A DNA stretch of 64,000 nucleotides from Cyclospora cayetanensis (taxonomy: Eukaryota; Apicomplexa; Conoidasida; Eucoccidiorida; Eimeriidae): positions 161,588 through 225,587 of the forward strand of contig NW_020312535.1 of NCBI RefSeq assembly GCF_002999335.1, read 5' to 3'. The notes under the pieces are model-generated. The model searched no databases and was not told the DNA's origin. It saw only the letters and a program-made list of their open reading frames with translations. How positions within the stretch are numbered: the stretch's first letter is position 1; the number at the start of each line of letters is the position of its first letter. Below are positions 10,104-21,300 of this stretch, one piece after another. The translations under genes were made by a program, and so were the position numbers.

Positions 10104-13100
10104 TCACAACAAAGAGTAATCTCTGACCCCCCCCCCGTTCGTGTTGGCCACCCCATACCACCCTTGGGAAGCTTTGTGGACGCTCTTAAGGACCTGTCGG
10201 ATGCGTTGTGTGGCACAGTGAAGAAGAGGGAATGTTGCGCCAAGCGCTCATAATGCTGCCTTTGCCACCCCTATTATGGCACTGCATCTTCCAAGGGCCT
10301 CTCGTCTACGAAGGCGCGGGGGAAAGGGAGTCTCTCTCAAGGAAAGGAGGGAGAGGCATGCATGCATGCATGCTAAAAACGCTCGCGCTTACAACAACAG
10401 GTCTGAAGTAGGGATGCAGCATGGCGTCCCTCGGGAGGATCCGCATTTGGTGGTCATACACCAACATCTGATCAATCAAATCCACTGCCTCGGGAGTTGC
10501 AAGGTGCTGATTCTCAGGCGTAATGAAGCGGCCCCAGTGCTTCTTTGTATGCTTCCCCACCAACTGCGCGAAATTCTTCTCCAGCTCCAAATCGTACTTC
10601 TCCAGGTAGGCGTAGAGCCCGTCCGTCCCTGATACACACGCACACCGATGCCCACACAGATACGCAGGCACACACATACAAGCGTGCAGAAAGGGTCTAC
10701 CAGGAGAGGGAAAGCCTCTACGCCAAAAAAAGAGAAGCACGCTACGAAAAGCGCTGCTAACTAAAAAAGACGCACCCAGAACCTTCGCGATTTTGACGAG
10801 CTGGTCATAGTTGTCATGCCCATAGAAGAAAGGCTCCTTCTTGAAAATCTGTCGAGCAGAAACCGCTCACACAACACACTGGAGCGTTCAGGGCCTTCGC
10901 GAAATTCGCCCTTCCCCGAAACGCGACGCAGAATTGGAAGGCGGGAGGCTTGTAGAAACGAGCATCCCCCCGCCTTCTGCAACAAACACCCCAACAGTTT
11001 CCAGCTTACAATGCCTGCAAGCATGCATCCAAGGCTCCATATGTCGAGAGAGTAATCGTAAACCTGGAGGTCAACAAGCAGCTCGGGCCCCTTGTAGTAT
11101 CGACTCGCAACCTGCAAAAACGCATTTCCCCCTCCTCGAAACGTGAGCGTTTGTGCAAGTCCGTTTGGCGTGGAATGTGCCGTGAAACAGTCTTCTCTCA
11201 GACGCGAGCTGCTCGACATGCCACTCGGCTACTCTGCGACCCCATGAACATGACCGTTTCCCCTAACTTCCCCTCTGTCACCGCCCCCCTTCCCCCTCCT
11301 GCTCACCTCCTTCCCAGCTTCCCCCGCCCCCCGCTAGGATAGGAGGCGCACCGCTACAGTGCACATGCGCATGCAATTCTGCATCCGCACTTACCCGTAC
11401 ATTGTATTCGTGACCAGGATGATAAAACTCCGCAAGACCCCAGTCTATGAGGCGCAGCTCCCTTCAGAGACACAGCCACCACGCACTCAACAAATGATGG
11501 GGGCACTGCTTTCGCGCTGTAGAAGTAAACCTTGCTCCTCGAGGGGACGGGGAAGAGAGGGAACCGCCGGCTGGGGGAGGGATGGGCAGGAGGGGTAGAG
11601 AAGACAGTGATGAGCAATTATTCAAGCGGTTGCTCGCTTGAACAATGGCTCATCTACCCACACACACCCCACACCACACGGCATTTGCGCATATTTACCG
11701 CTTCTCATGATCAATCATAACGTTGTGTGGCTTCACATCGCGGTGCATGATCCCTTGGCTGTGACAGTAATCCAGGGCCTATGAAAAAAAGTCACATATA
11801 TATATATACATACATATATACACCAAAATCCTTAAATTTCTCCAGTACGTCCTTCCTGCCCCCTTAATGCCTTTGCCAGCTCCGCTGTGCTAACAAGGGC
11901 CGCTCCGCTAAAGAGACTCGTGCCAAGACACAGCCCGTCACGCTGCTAATGCAGATCCTCAAACTCTTCTCCTACAGGCCGCCGACTCACCTTCAGGATC
12001 TGGTAGATGTAATAGCGAATTTCATAGTCCTTCAGCGTTGGATAGAGGGTCTTAAAGTCAATGTTATTCACGTACTCAAAGATCTGCACACACAAAAATA
12101 CCACCCTATGCCCTTGGACCCTGCAGACGCCTCTACACCCCTCAAGGCTCTTTAGCAGTGCCTCATGTCTTTTAGCCTACAATTTGCCATAATCGCCAAC
12201 ATCCCTCCCTCCCTCCCTCCTTCCCTCCTTTCCTCCCTCCTTCCCTCCTTCCCTCCCACCACGTCCGCCGCTTCCGCCTCTGAACGACAGCCGTTTCCTT
12301 GCAAAGAAGGAACCCAGAAATTTTACCTCATCCTGCGCTTCTCCCGAAAGTGCCCCCAAATCGAGACAGGCCACATAGCTATATTTCCAGAGCCTTCCAT
12401 GGCCCTTAGTTGTATCTAGAAGTGCATATCCATATATGCATGCATGCATATATGGACATGTATTAGTTCGTGTGTCTGGGTAAGTGCATGTGTGCATTTG
12501 AGCGCTTGTGCGTGTGACCAGAGGGAACGTATTACCAGTGCAGGAGTCCGGCTAAGGGGATCCTTCACAACATCGAGCAGCTTGATGATGTTTGGTCCGC
12601 CGTAGAGATTTTGGAGGATCTTCACTTCCCTCCGAATCTTTTTTTTCTTCACCGGCTTGAGGATTTTGATGACGCAGCGCTGTCCAACAACGGCCAGGCT
12701 CTCCCTGGCATTCGAATTTTGCTGCTCCTCTCCGCCAACAGTTCCCACGGCTGCCGAAGACGCCCCTGCTGCCGCTGCAGCTGCCAGCTCTTCTGCTGCG
12801 GAGGCTTGTGGTCTCGCAACGCAAATACCCTCGAACACTTCGCTGTACTTCCCTCTGCCAAGCTTGCGGATCACCTCGTAGCCGTCGGGCGCTCCCCACC
12901 GCACAACGAAATTCTCATAGTCCCAGTACTCGCGCGGTCGATTGGCGTTTGCGTCTGCGTAGTAGCGCGCTATATTCGGCTGCAGACACATGGGAACATT
13001 GCGTGCGTGCAGAGTGGAGACGCACACGCACGACTCGTCCGACGTGTGAGGAGCTGGGGCAGTGAAAGGTGGTGCACGGGGGAAGGGGAAGGAGAGAGGA

Positions 13101-13567
13101 AATGCACAGGCAAAAAGGAACCAAGCAACAACACCAACACCGGAAAAAACAGACCGTAAAGAGCGATACAACAACCCCACTGGATCAAATCGTGTACGAA
13201 GACGAAGACAAAGCACACGTCTCTACCCAGCGGCTTCGAACTCCGTCCACAAGCCCTTCCCTCTTCGCTTTTTTCCCCTCTTCGTTTTTCCCCTCTCCGT
13301 TTTCCCCCTCTGCCTGCGCTATCCCTTCAAACAGCCCCTGCTCTGCCTTCCACCCCCCACCACGAGCGGCCGGAGCTCGCGCAAAAGCAAACACCCTAAT
13401 TCCAAGCTGGGAAACCGTAGAAGCAGAGAAAGATGGTGCTGCGCGTTGCAGTACTGTCCTCCCATCCCCCCCCTGCGAACTGGTGCTGACGCGAATCCGC
13501 TGCAAGACGTACAAAGGGATAGGTGAACACTTACGGTCGAGCCAGCGGAAGCTCCGCTCGACTTCAT
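10104..13567 (-). CDS. CK2alpha: Casein kinase II catalytic subunit alpha, 9 exons
   Basis: Exons 13567-13535, 12979-12536, 12083-11991, 11778-11699, 11461-11395, 11111-11010, 10848-10776, 10628-10393 and 10193-10104 join in phase to 405 residues. Landmarks: [20 protein letters not shown]; glycine loop GRGKYS (52-57); catalytic lysine K116 in VIKILKP; the CK2 basic cluster [20 protein letters not shown] with catalytic D204; DWG (223-225) replacing DFG, a CK2 hallmark; basic [14 protein letters not shown]2 is a constitutively active Ser/Thr kinase of acidic sites, in nucleus and cytosol. An Ala-rich insertion of about 42 residues (around 66-108) sits between beta strands 2 and 3. The C-terminal exon ([14 protein letters not shown]...) is less certain. 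The first exon is open upstream to 13801, so a longer N terminus is possible. Confidence 0.92.
12188..12259. repeat. (CCTCCCTT)-type pyrimidine repeat in a CK2 intron
   Basis: A run of CCCTCC/CTTCC units of about 70 bases inside the intron between exons 12536 and 12083. The coding strand is therefore purine-rich (GGAGGGAA). Confidence 0.85.
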
Positions 13568-14800
13568 TTTCAGTGATTTAAGGTCCCGACGTCTCGAGGA
13601 GCCGTGGCGCGCCCAAGGTGCAGCTGCTGCTGCTGCGGTTTGTGTTGCCGATCTCCCTGCTGCTGTTGCCACGGCTGCTGAACCTCTGCAGAGTGTCAGA
13701 AAGACCATACAGCTGAGAAACCGAATGTCAAGTCCCAAAACGCTTGAACAGCCCCTTTTGGCAGGTGAAGAGGAGGCGTGCGTGAAGGGTACCTCACGCA
13801 TGCGGCGGAAGCCCTACAGCCGAAGCTAAGGCCTACGACAGCACCGACAAGACACGAGGAACCTCTAAACCTCAGGCCAAATTATAAAGACGTGCATTTA
13901 CAAAAAGATATCCGTCGAAGAAGGGACCTCCAACGCCGTGAACACACCCAGCGAGCGCCACTTGCCCAGCCCCTTTCCGCCGCGCATGCAGAAGCCCTCT
14001 TCGTCACCAACACGCTGAATGAGGCAACCCTTCCCCTTCGGCTGCTGCCTAATGACGAGCCTCTAACAGGCGCGCCATGCGGTTCCATCTCACGCAGTGG
14101 TTGCCCACCGACCCTTCTATTCGGACTGCTGCCATCTCTCCCACACCAGCATGTATCCCATTGAGGGACTGAACGACTCAGACTTCTCCAAAGCCCCTTG
14201 GAGGAGCAAGCAGGAAAACTCCTCTGCCCGGCTTACCTTTCCGCACGCGACCCCTCCTCATGGGCTGCCTCTCCCATGTCGGTAGCAAAGTCCGTAGCGC
14301 AGTTCCTGGCACGCAGTCGCTTGCTTGTTGTTGCACAGAAAACGATCCTTGGTTATCATCTTAGCACGCCCAAATAAAGCGGAAGGCGCCACGCGACCCT
14401 GCAAAGAGGTCCCCTCTCCCCCTTCCTTCTCCCTGCGCTCGCTACACCACAGGCCCCCAGAGCCGGGGAAACGCGCCTAGCTACACTCAAACACCTGCCA
14501 CTCCACCAGTTCTGTTTCGCAAACAGCGTGTGGACAGCTGACGGAAAATCTCATGTATTGCTGCAGCGCACCTGTAGCTCCAAACAAAAACACCCAGCAA
14601 TTTTTTTGTGTGTGCGCTAGACACTATGTGGACAGCTAGCTGTGAATGCTAAGAGTGCCTAGGGGATGCACCTTCACACACCCTACCTGTGCCTCTCCCC
14701 TCGTCTCGAAAATTGAGAATAGCAAGTAGGAGAAGGCAAACTTTCGTTGGGGAGGTACTCAATAATTGCTTATTGTGCTTGTTTGGTGACTAAAACTTAG
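13568..14800. other. Intergenic sequence upstream of CK2 alpha, no gene seen
   Basis: This holds the presumed CK2 alpha promoter. A 128-codon forward ORF (13778-14164) has no recognisable domain and is not called. Composition shifts near 14.5 kb toward the AT-richer, microsatellite-poor type that continues to 35 kb. Confidence 0.5.
14605..14690. repeat. Dispersed repeat copy 1 (partner near 46.5 kb)
   Basis: The stretch containing GCGCTAGACACT, then AGCTGTGAATGCT, then GAGTGC and a CCTCTCCCC end aligns by eye, in the same order and orientation, to 46442-46535. It is probably a remnant of a mobile element or LTR; the family was not identified. Confidence 0.55.
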
Positions 14801-14879
14801 TGCTCCCCTACAGAAACTTCGAAGGCGCCGTTGCGATTGGCAGCACTGCGCGGTTCAGTGCAGCTATTCTTCGCTAATT

Positions 14880-16510
14880 TACTGGCTATGGATGCGATGG
14901 AAGGCCAAGCTTCCCTTAAACGGCTGTCTGTCCCGAAGCAATTTATTCGTAAATTCAACTATCTACTTTTTACCAAGGTCTGGAGGAAAGCCTGTGGCGA
15001 TTGAATTTAACGGTGCCACAACGTATATCGAGGAAAAAGAAGCAGATTTTAGCTTGTTGTGAACGCAGTAACTCCATACCTTGTAGAATGGTATGTTTTC
15101 CGGCCAGTAAAGTGTTCATAGATGCGTCGATGAGATCATGCCTACCAGAAAAGTATCACCCGCAAAGATGGTCAAGTATTCGAAGAATTCATCGGCTGGT
15201 TGGAGATGGACCACAACCGCAGCCGACTAGTGGGACTTTTACTGAAGATTAACTGCCGGAGCTTTCAAGAGCAGAGCAGCGCAACTGCCGCGTCTTCGGT
15301 GGGAAAGGAAGAACCTGGGCGGGATATCTACTTTCTGCATGTTGGGCAGTGTCCACCGGCCCTAGACCACAATCAAGGGTAAACGAGAAAACGAAAGGCA
15401 AAAGAACCCCTGCTCCTAGGCCGTCTCATACAGCCCCCCAAACAACGCACCTGCAATTCATGTGGCATGTTGGGCCACATACTCAGGAACTGGAGGTCCA
15501 TGCAAAAAGCCTACAAGTCTGAATAATGGAACTGGATCCAGCGAAATAGGCTGGTTGATGAGTATAGAAAGCGCATTAAATAAACAGAAACACGTCAACT
15601 TACGCTAGAACACCGTGAGGGGGACTGCAGACGATACAGCCGCTGAGGAAGACTCACCACGGGCTACTGCTGTGCCAATGCAAGGCCATATCATTTATCA
15701 AAAATTGTTAGCATTACTTGCTACTAAATGTTAAGTCTATTTGCTATCCGAGAAGACAGTGCGCAGGTACAATCTACCTGCTCACTCGTTAGCTCAGTCC
15801 TTGAGACTCAGGCTTGTTGACGGACTGCAAAAATGCAAGGACTGGCAAGGCTGTTGTAGTCATATGCCACTTTAAGCCAGAGTTGGGTCCCACTAGCATG
15901 GTCTATTATATTTGTGCTTTACTTGTGCATCATGATGTGATGCGGATCAATAGAGCAGTATGAGACCACGGCTCTGCGTCCAGTTGACGTAGCTCTGCAT
16001 CGGTTAATGTGTCGAGAAGTTCGAATAATCCTTCAGAGAAAAAACAGCAGGAATGGGCGAAAACAAGTGGATTTCGCGAGTATGCTGGTTAATGGCAAGC
16101 TACCAGCAGGCTGGCCACTTGCTGTTTCGGGCCGCACCTATGGGGATATTGGCTTATCTTGTTGAAGCTCCGACTTTGCCTCGCCACCATACACAAGATT
16201 AGCGGTGTTGGATGGGACCAGGAGTTGCTCCTTCCTAGGGCTTTCCGACACATCTGCCTCTACGGCGCAAGCTGTTGCCACATGCGAACCTTCCAAATGG
16301 TAACTCACCGCATACCTCGGATTCTATAATGTTGCTTCTATATTGAACCCGTACACCATGGTGTAATCCGAGGTATGCTGTGAGCGGCCCGACTGAAAGT
16401 GCATCGGCTGGAAGGCTGGCTACACGGACATCTTGGAATTCAGTCAAAATCTTCAAGAAAACCTACAGCGCCTGCGGCGTGCGTGCGCTTCAGGTCAAAG
16501 CGGTACGTAA
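14880..16510 (+). mobile_element. Decayed Ty3/gypsy-type retrotransposon: gag zinc knuckle and integrase fragments
   Basis: At 15452-15493 the reading TCNSCGMLGHILRNW is a gag CCHC zinc knuckle (C-x2-C-x4-H-x4-C) whose last Cys is now Trp. Upstream short ORFs (15001-15382) would be gag. Around 16020-16200 the reading NGKLPAGWPLAVSGRTYGDIGLS fits the integrase zinc-binding/core junction. At 16425-16490 the reading LEFSQNLQENLQRLRRA fits the integrase C-terminal helix (V-x-NLQ-A pattern). Frames change several times and stops interrupt all of them, so this is a fossil. Protease and reverse transcriptase are not seen here. The length between integrase landmarks is shorter than in intact elements, implying deletion. 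Confidence 0.6.
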
Positions 16511-16854
16511 GCCCACGCAAGTATTCGCTTTATTAGAATGATGGCGCTTCTTTCATTTTGCATTCCGGCTGGGGGACTTTAAGCAGGACTTTCAAGGCTC
16601 GAGGTACTCGAGACCTAGCCATCACCTTTGTCAAATGGCAGTAACGGTGGAAATTTCGACGGCTCACATCACTTTTTCTAAAACTTCGTTCCTAGATTTT
16701 TTGATGTTGCTGCTCCCTTTGGTTGATCTACGTGAGAAAACACAGCCTGTGCAAGCCAGAGACTGTGGTACAAGTTAGGATTTCAAAGCTTGCTAGTCTA
16801 TTCTGCCGGGCGAGGATCTTTGTGATTCGCCAACACACTAAAACTAACTGCGAA

Positions 16855-17160
16855 CCACTCTGAGGCAGATAAACAGAACCATCGCACCAAGCCCACTCAC
16901 CTGCAGCTTCCTCGGCACTATGCGCATACAAATAAAACTGCTTGATGTAAGTTACTTCCTTATGCTGAATGGATTTAGAATATATTCGTATATTCGTTTA
17001 CCCGCTGGTCTTCGCCATTTCTGGCCTACATTGAGAAGGCCCCATCTGATCCGGGTTATTGCCTGCGGCGCGGGGCCATTAGCCAGCCTTGGGCAAAGGC
17101 ATTTTAGAGGAAGTATCGTTAGCCCACGGCAGGGTCCGCGACAAGCTCATGGTGGGCCAT
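16855..17160 (+). repeat. Left arm of a diverged inverted repeat pair
   Basis: Aligned by eye with the reverse complement of 18066-18376. Shared blocks include TGAGGCAGATAAACAGAACC, CACCTGCAGCTTC, GGCACTATG, GCTGGTCTTCGCCATT and GATCCGGGTTATTGC. Divergence is moderate with small indels. It lies just downstream of integrase remnants, where a 3' LTR would be expected. Confidence 0.8.
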
Positions 17161-18065
17161 GAATGCTACTCCTCGCGATTCTTGACAAATGTCCGTATCC
17201 ATTGCAGTTTCTTCCTGTAATGCCTGCCTTTATGTGTCAGCGCCCACTGAATAGTTCCTATTCATTAGCCTGAGGTGTCCTCTACATCTGTAATTGTGTG
17301 CAGACAGTTTTAGACATGTTGCCTATACACTCCCCCACACGCCTACTAAAGGGTGCTGAAGGCGACTGTTGTGCGTGCATTGGCTGTAGTTGCATGCAAG
17401 CATTCCTCGATGAGGTGCGGAGGCACTGATGTGCGAATATGTACTCTGATCTTATTTACAGGTTTTCGTTGCCTTCTGTTGTCTCGGAGCACGAGCCTAA
17501 CACATTTCAGCGCGTCGACGTTCACGAGCCGTCAGGCTGCCACGGCCGTGTCGGTTTAGCCCCTCGTTTGTTGTTGGCTACTGTCGAGTTTTCTTTCCTT
17601 CTGTGTGTGCAGTATTTAATGCACACTTTGCAAGATACATGGATAGACAAGCCAATCAAGCAGTTGTCCATTAGTTTTTGGCTTAACAGAGCTAGCATAG
17701 CAAAAGCTAATGAGTAAACCTAACCCCCTACACCTCCTTTCTTCCTTCCAAACTCCACGACCAAGTGTTGAGTACCTGTCCGTCGGGACCAACTGCGCGT
17801 ACGACAGCGGAAGTTCCCTCCTTATCGCCACTTCTCAAGCTGATGGAGCCCCGACAACAACGCAAATGAGAAAGCAAAGCGTATCAACCACCATAACGAA
17901 ATCAAGAAAGGGAATATTTTTCGAGAGTAAATATTGCATGCTTTTAGCCATCCAGCTGCAACCTTTGTCTGGTCACATTCTTGTGCAGCTTGTTCGGCCT
18001 GCCGATCCACCAAGGCCACATCTCCACGCTCTCACCACATATCCCAAGGCCGCTTACCATAATTA

Positions 18066-18376
18066 CATGCTCCTATATAGCGAGCTTCTTGTGGACATTT
18101 CCGTGCGATAGCGAGAATTTCTCTAAAGTGCCTTAACCTAAGGCTGGCTGCTGACCCCGCGCCGCAAGCAATAACCCGGATCAGAGGGGGCTCCTCAGTG
18201 TAGGCTAGGAATGGCGAAGACCAGCAGGAAGATGAATATACGGCTGTATGTTACACACAATTAGTAAAATGGGGAGACTCACGTCAAGCACTCCAATTTG
18301 TATTTGCATAGTGCCGAAGAAGCTGCAGGTGAGTAGGGTTGGTGCGAAGGTTCTGTTTATCTGCCTCAGGGTGGGT
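18066..18376 (-). repeat. Right arm of the inverted repeat pair
   Basis: This is the reverse-complement partner of 16855-17160, with about 905 bases between the arms. It carries the same blocks in inverted order (for example GCAATAACCCGGATC and GAAGCTGCAGGTGAG). It could be a solo LTR in opposite orientation or the arm of a foldback element. Confidence 0.8.
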
Positions 18377-21300
18377 CAAAATGGCCCCAATATGGCCCCA
18401 ACGCTAGCTTCTATGGGCCATTGATGCGAAATGGTACCAATGCAAAATTGAACATGGGTCTCTTACAGCGCTCGATAGCTTATTGTCCCCATCTGTAGGC
18501 CAGAGCGTGCGTGGGGGAGTATCCGTTTCCTCATACGCCTTGTCTGCTTGCCAAGCAGCCTGCTTCCGCGGGGCTCATTTCCGCTTTTTACTTCTTTGGC
18601 TTTTTAATGCGGTGTCAGTTCCGGACAATGTGATTTCGTTCTCGTGAATAGAATGAGGCGCATTGTTGGGAGCCTGTGTGAGGCTACTGAGGAGGGCGAG
18701 CGTCCCAGGCTTTCTATTCGGGTCCACCTTGGACTCTATGCCAGGGTCAGCTGGCACAAGCTTCAACATTTATAAGCTTTAGATCTCAATTTGAATAGTC
18801 CCACTTAGCCAAATACTCGAAAGATGTTTTCATTCGCTCTCTGAATCAATAGATTTCCATCATTCGCGGAAGCCCCACCGGCCGATCGTTTAATTGCTAA
18901 ATCGCTGGCCAGCGCCACTGCAAGTGACACCTTATCTAGACCCGAAATATGCCAATGCCAAAACAGCATTTGTCTATGGTGTGGCCTTTACGAACAACAA
19001 GATCACAATTCTTCATATGCTCATCTATGGATAGTGTCCCCCTTTAAGGCTTCCTTGAAATCTAGGAGAATTACTGTTGAGCTTACCTCTGCATAGGCAG
19101 ACGAGTCAGGGCTTAGCTAAAGCTTGGACTGAAGTAATTCATGCAGAAAGACGATATCTTTTGCATGAATAGATGCATCAGTGAAGTGACTCTCTCCCCA
19201 TAAATTTGGCGCAAGTAACATGTCTCTATCTGCAGGGTTTATGGCGAGAACCACCACTGCCGACAAATGAAAGTTTCTAGTACTTCTCCACCTTATTGCA
19301 CTGCCAAATGTTTCTTGCTACGAAACCCTGGCGCTGCATTTACCAACATTTTCCAGGCTGATAAAAAATGTTTTCCCACCAGTTTTGGAGCTACTGCGTT
19401 CACGTTAGCCTGCAGGCCGGCCTGCGTTGTAACGATAACAAACGTGGTGCCACGTCAACTTCCAACGCTAGAGGTTTTTCTGCCGAATTCTGCTAGCAGA
19501 GCTCAAATCATTGAATTGTCGAATGAGCTCATCAAACACCGCTACGTTATCTGCTGCATAGGACTACTTAGGCAACATATGCTTCTAGATTATAGATATG
19601 GTGTTAGTTGAGTTAAGGCTAGGCTGCTCTGCCACCTCTAAGCAAGGTCTAAAGTATTCTCAGGACATATCGTGCCTCTTCCCTCGGTAGTTTTCGCAGT
19701 ATCCTTTACATCGTATCTAGGCATTCTTTCTCCTCCATGCGTCAGGATGTAGGTTCATGGGCATTTTTGGATCCTGAGATATTCTCTGTGGGAACCGCTA
19801 CCTGGAATGCCCAATATTTGTACGGACAGCCTTGCGAAGCTGTTTAAACGCGTCAACGCTTGTGGTGCATCACTATTCAGGGATCATGGGGCGCATTCCT
19901 GGAACGCTGACGGCTCAGTATTAAGTGGATTTTGACATTGCACCTAGGGGACACGTATGTAGGATATGTTCAAGCTCGCTCAAGCAAAATAATGGGTACT
20001 TTGCTACAGTGATAACTGCAGAGGTATGCGAACTTGGAAGGTATTGTATTGGAGGCCCTCAAAGCACAGTGGCACATGTTGACACACCAAGAGAGCATAT
20101 TAACAAAGCGTAATACAGTGGGTGCTGGAAGACGGCATATTTGTACGTATCAGTGTACTACATTGCAATAATATTCTGGTTCAATTACTCTAGTGTCCCT
20201 GCTATGCAACCGTCGTAGATAACTGCCTCTCTAGGCAAGGAAGATGTAGCGCGGAGTGCTTACGGAAAGTTTCATATAGTGCTATGAACAACCATGTCAT
20301 ATCTATCAAAGATGTCAAATTGTTTTTTGCCTCAGTTGCTGTGCACGGTTTGCTATGCAAGGCACTTTTGTTTCAGTCCAACCGGCGAGAACCGATGTAT
20401 TCGGGATATTTCGAGGTGTGCTTGTGAAAAGCAAATGCCATCAAACTAGTAGTAGAAGATAGCCATTGTTTATTCATAACCACACCTTTGGACCCGTCTT
20501 CTGTAGGAGGTATGAATAGGCACAGTTACTATGATTTGTGAATGGAGTCCATGGAACTGACGATCTGTATTCCATCGGCGTACATATTATTATAAACACA
20601 GGAGAACTAAAGAACACTGCTGTGCCTAAACTTACGTGTATTTCTACACTCATCACACGCCTCAAACTATCTGGGCGGAACGCTTAGGGTTACGAGCAAC
20701 GCTGCATCTAATGCAGCATGACAGTGGTACTGTGCCAGCTGGTACAATGCACAAAGCACAAGCGTCCCCTTTCTGCAACCATCGCACTCCAATATCGCAT
20801 ATTTGTCTAGCTTGTAGCGTCTTCATATTCTATACGTCAGATCATCCTCCTTGCTATAGAATGAGCGCCTCTGTTCAAAACTAGCATTGCGTTCACAAAG
20901 CATAGTGAAGCAATCGAGATGCGCGGCTTTTGCACACCGTTTACTGTCGTCCGTGGTTCCTAGTTAAGCTTCAAGGTTACACTCTTCGCGTTTGAACTAC
21001 CAGTAGTTTGTGGGCATCCATCCATGTATCTGCATTGTGTGTCATAGGCAAAGCAAAGAATATTTGCACACTGTGGTCCGAGCACTTGGCACTCTCTAGG
21101 GCTGTTGTGTGGCGTACTGAAGATTCTAGTAGCCCTGACATGTCATCCCACGTGCTGTTACACGTAGATAAGTGCACAGTAAAACTGTAAGCCTTCCTGC
21201 AATAATCCGTCTCAGCGACGGAAGCCCCCGACGGATATGAACAGCGGAAAGCACGCTGGTCGGAGGGTCATCGCCTAGATGTGGAAGCACCGAGTATGCC

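Noticed and set aside
13778..14164. 128-codon forward ORF upstream of CK2 alpha
   Set aside because: No similarity recognised and low-information composition; it overlaps the likely promoter and 5' region of CK2 alpha.
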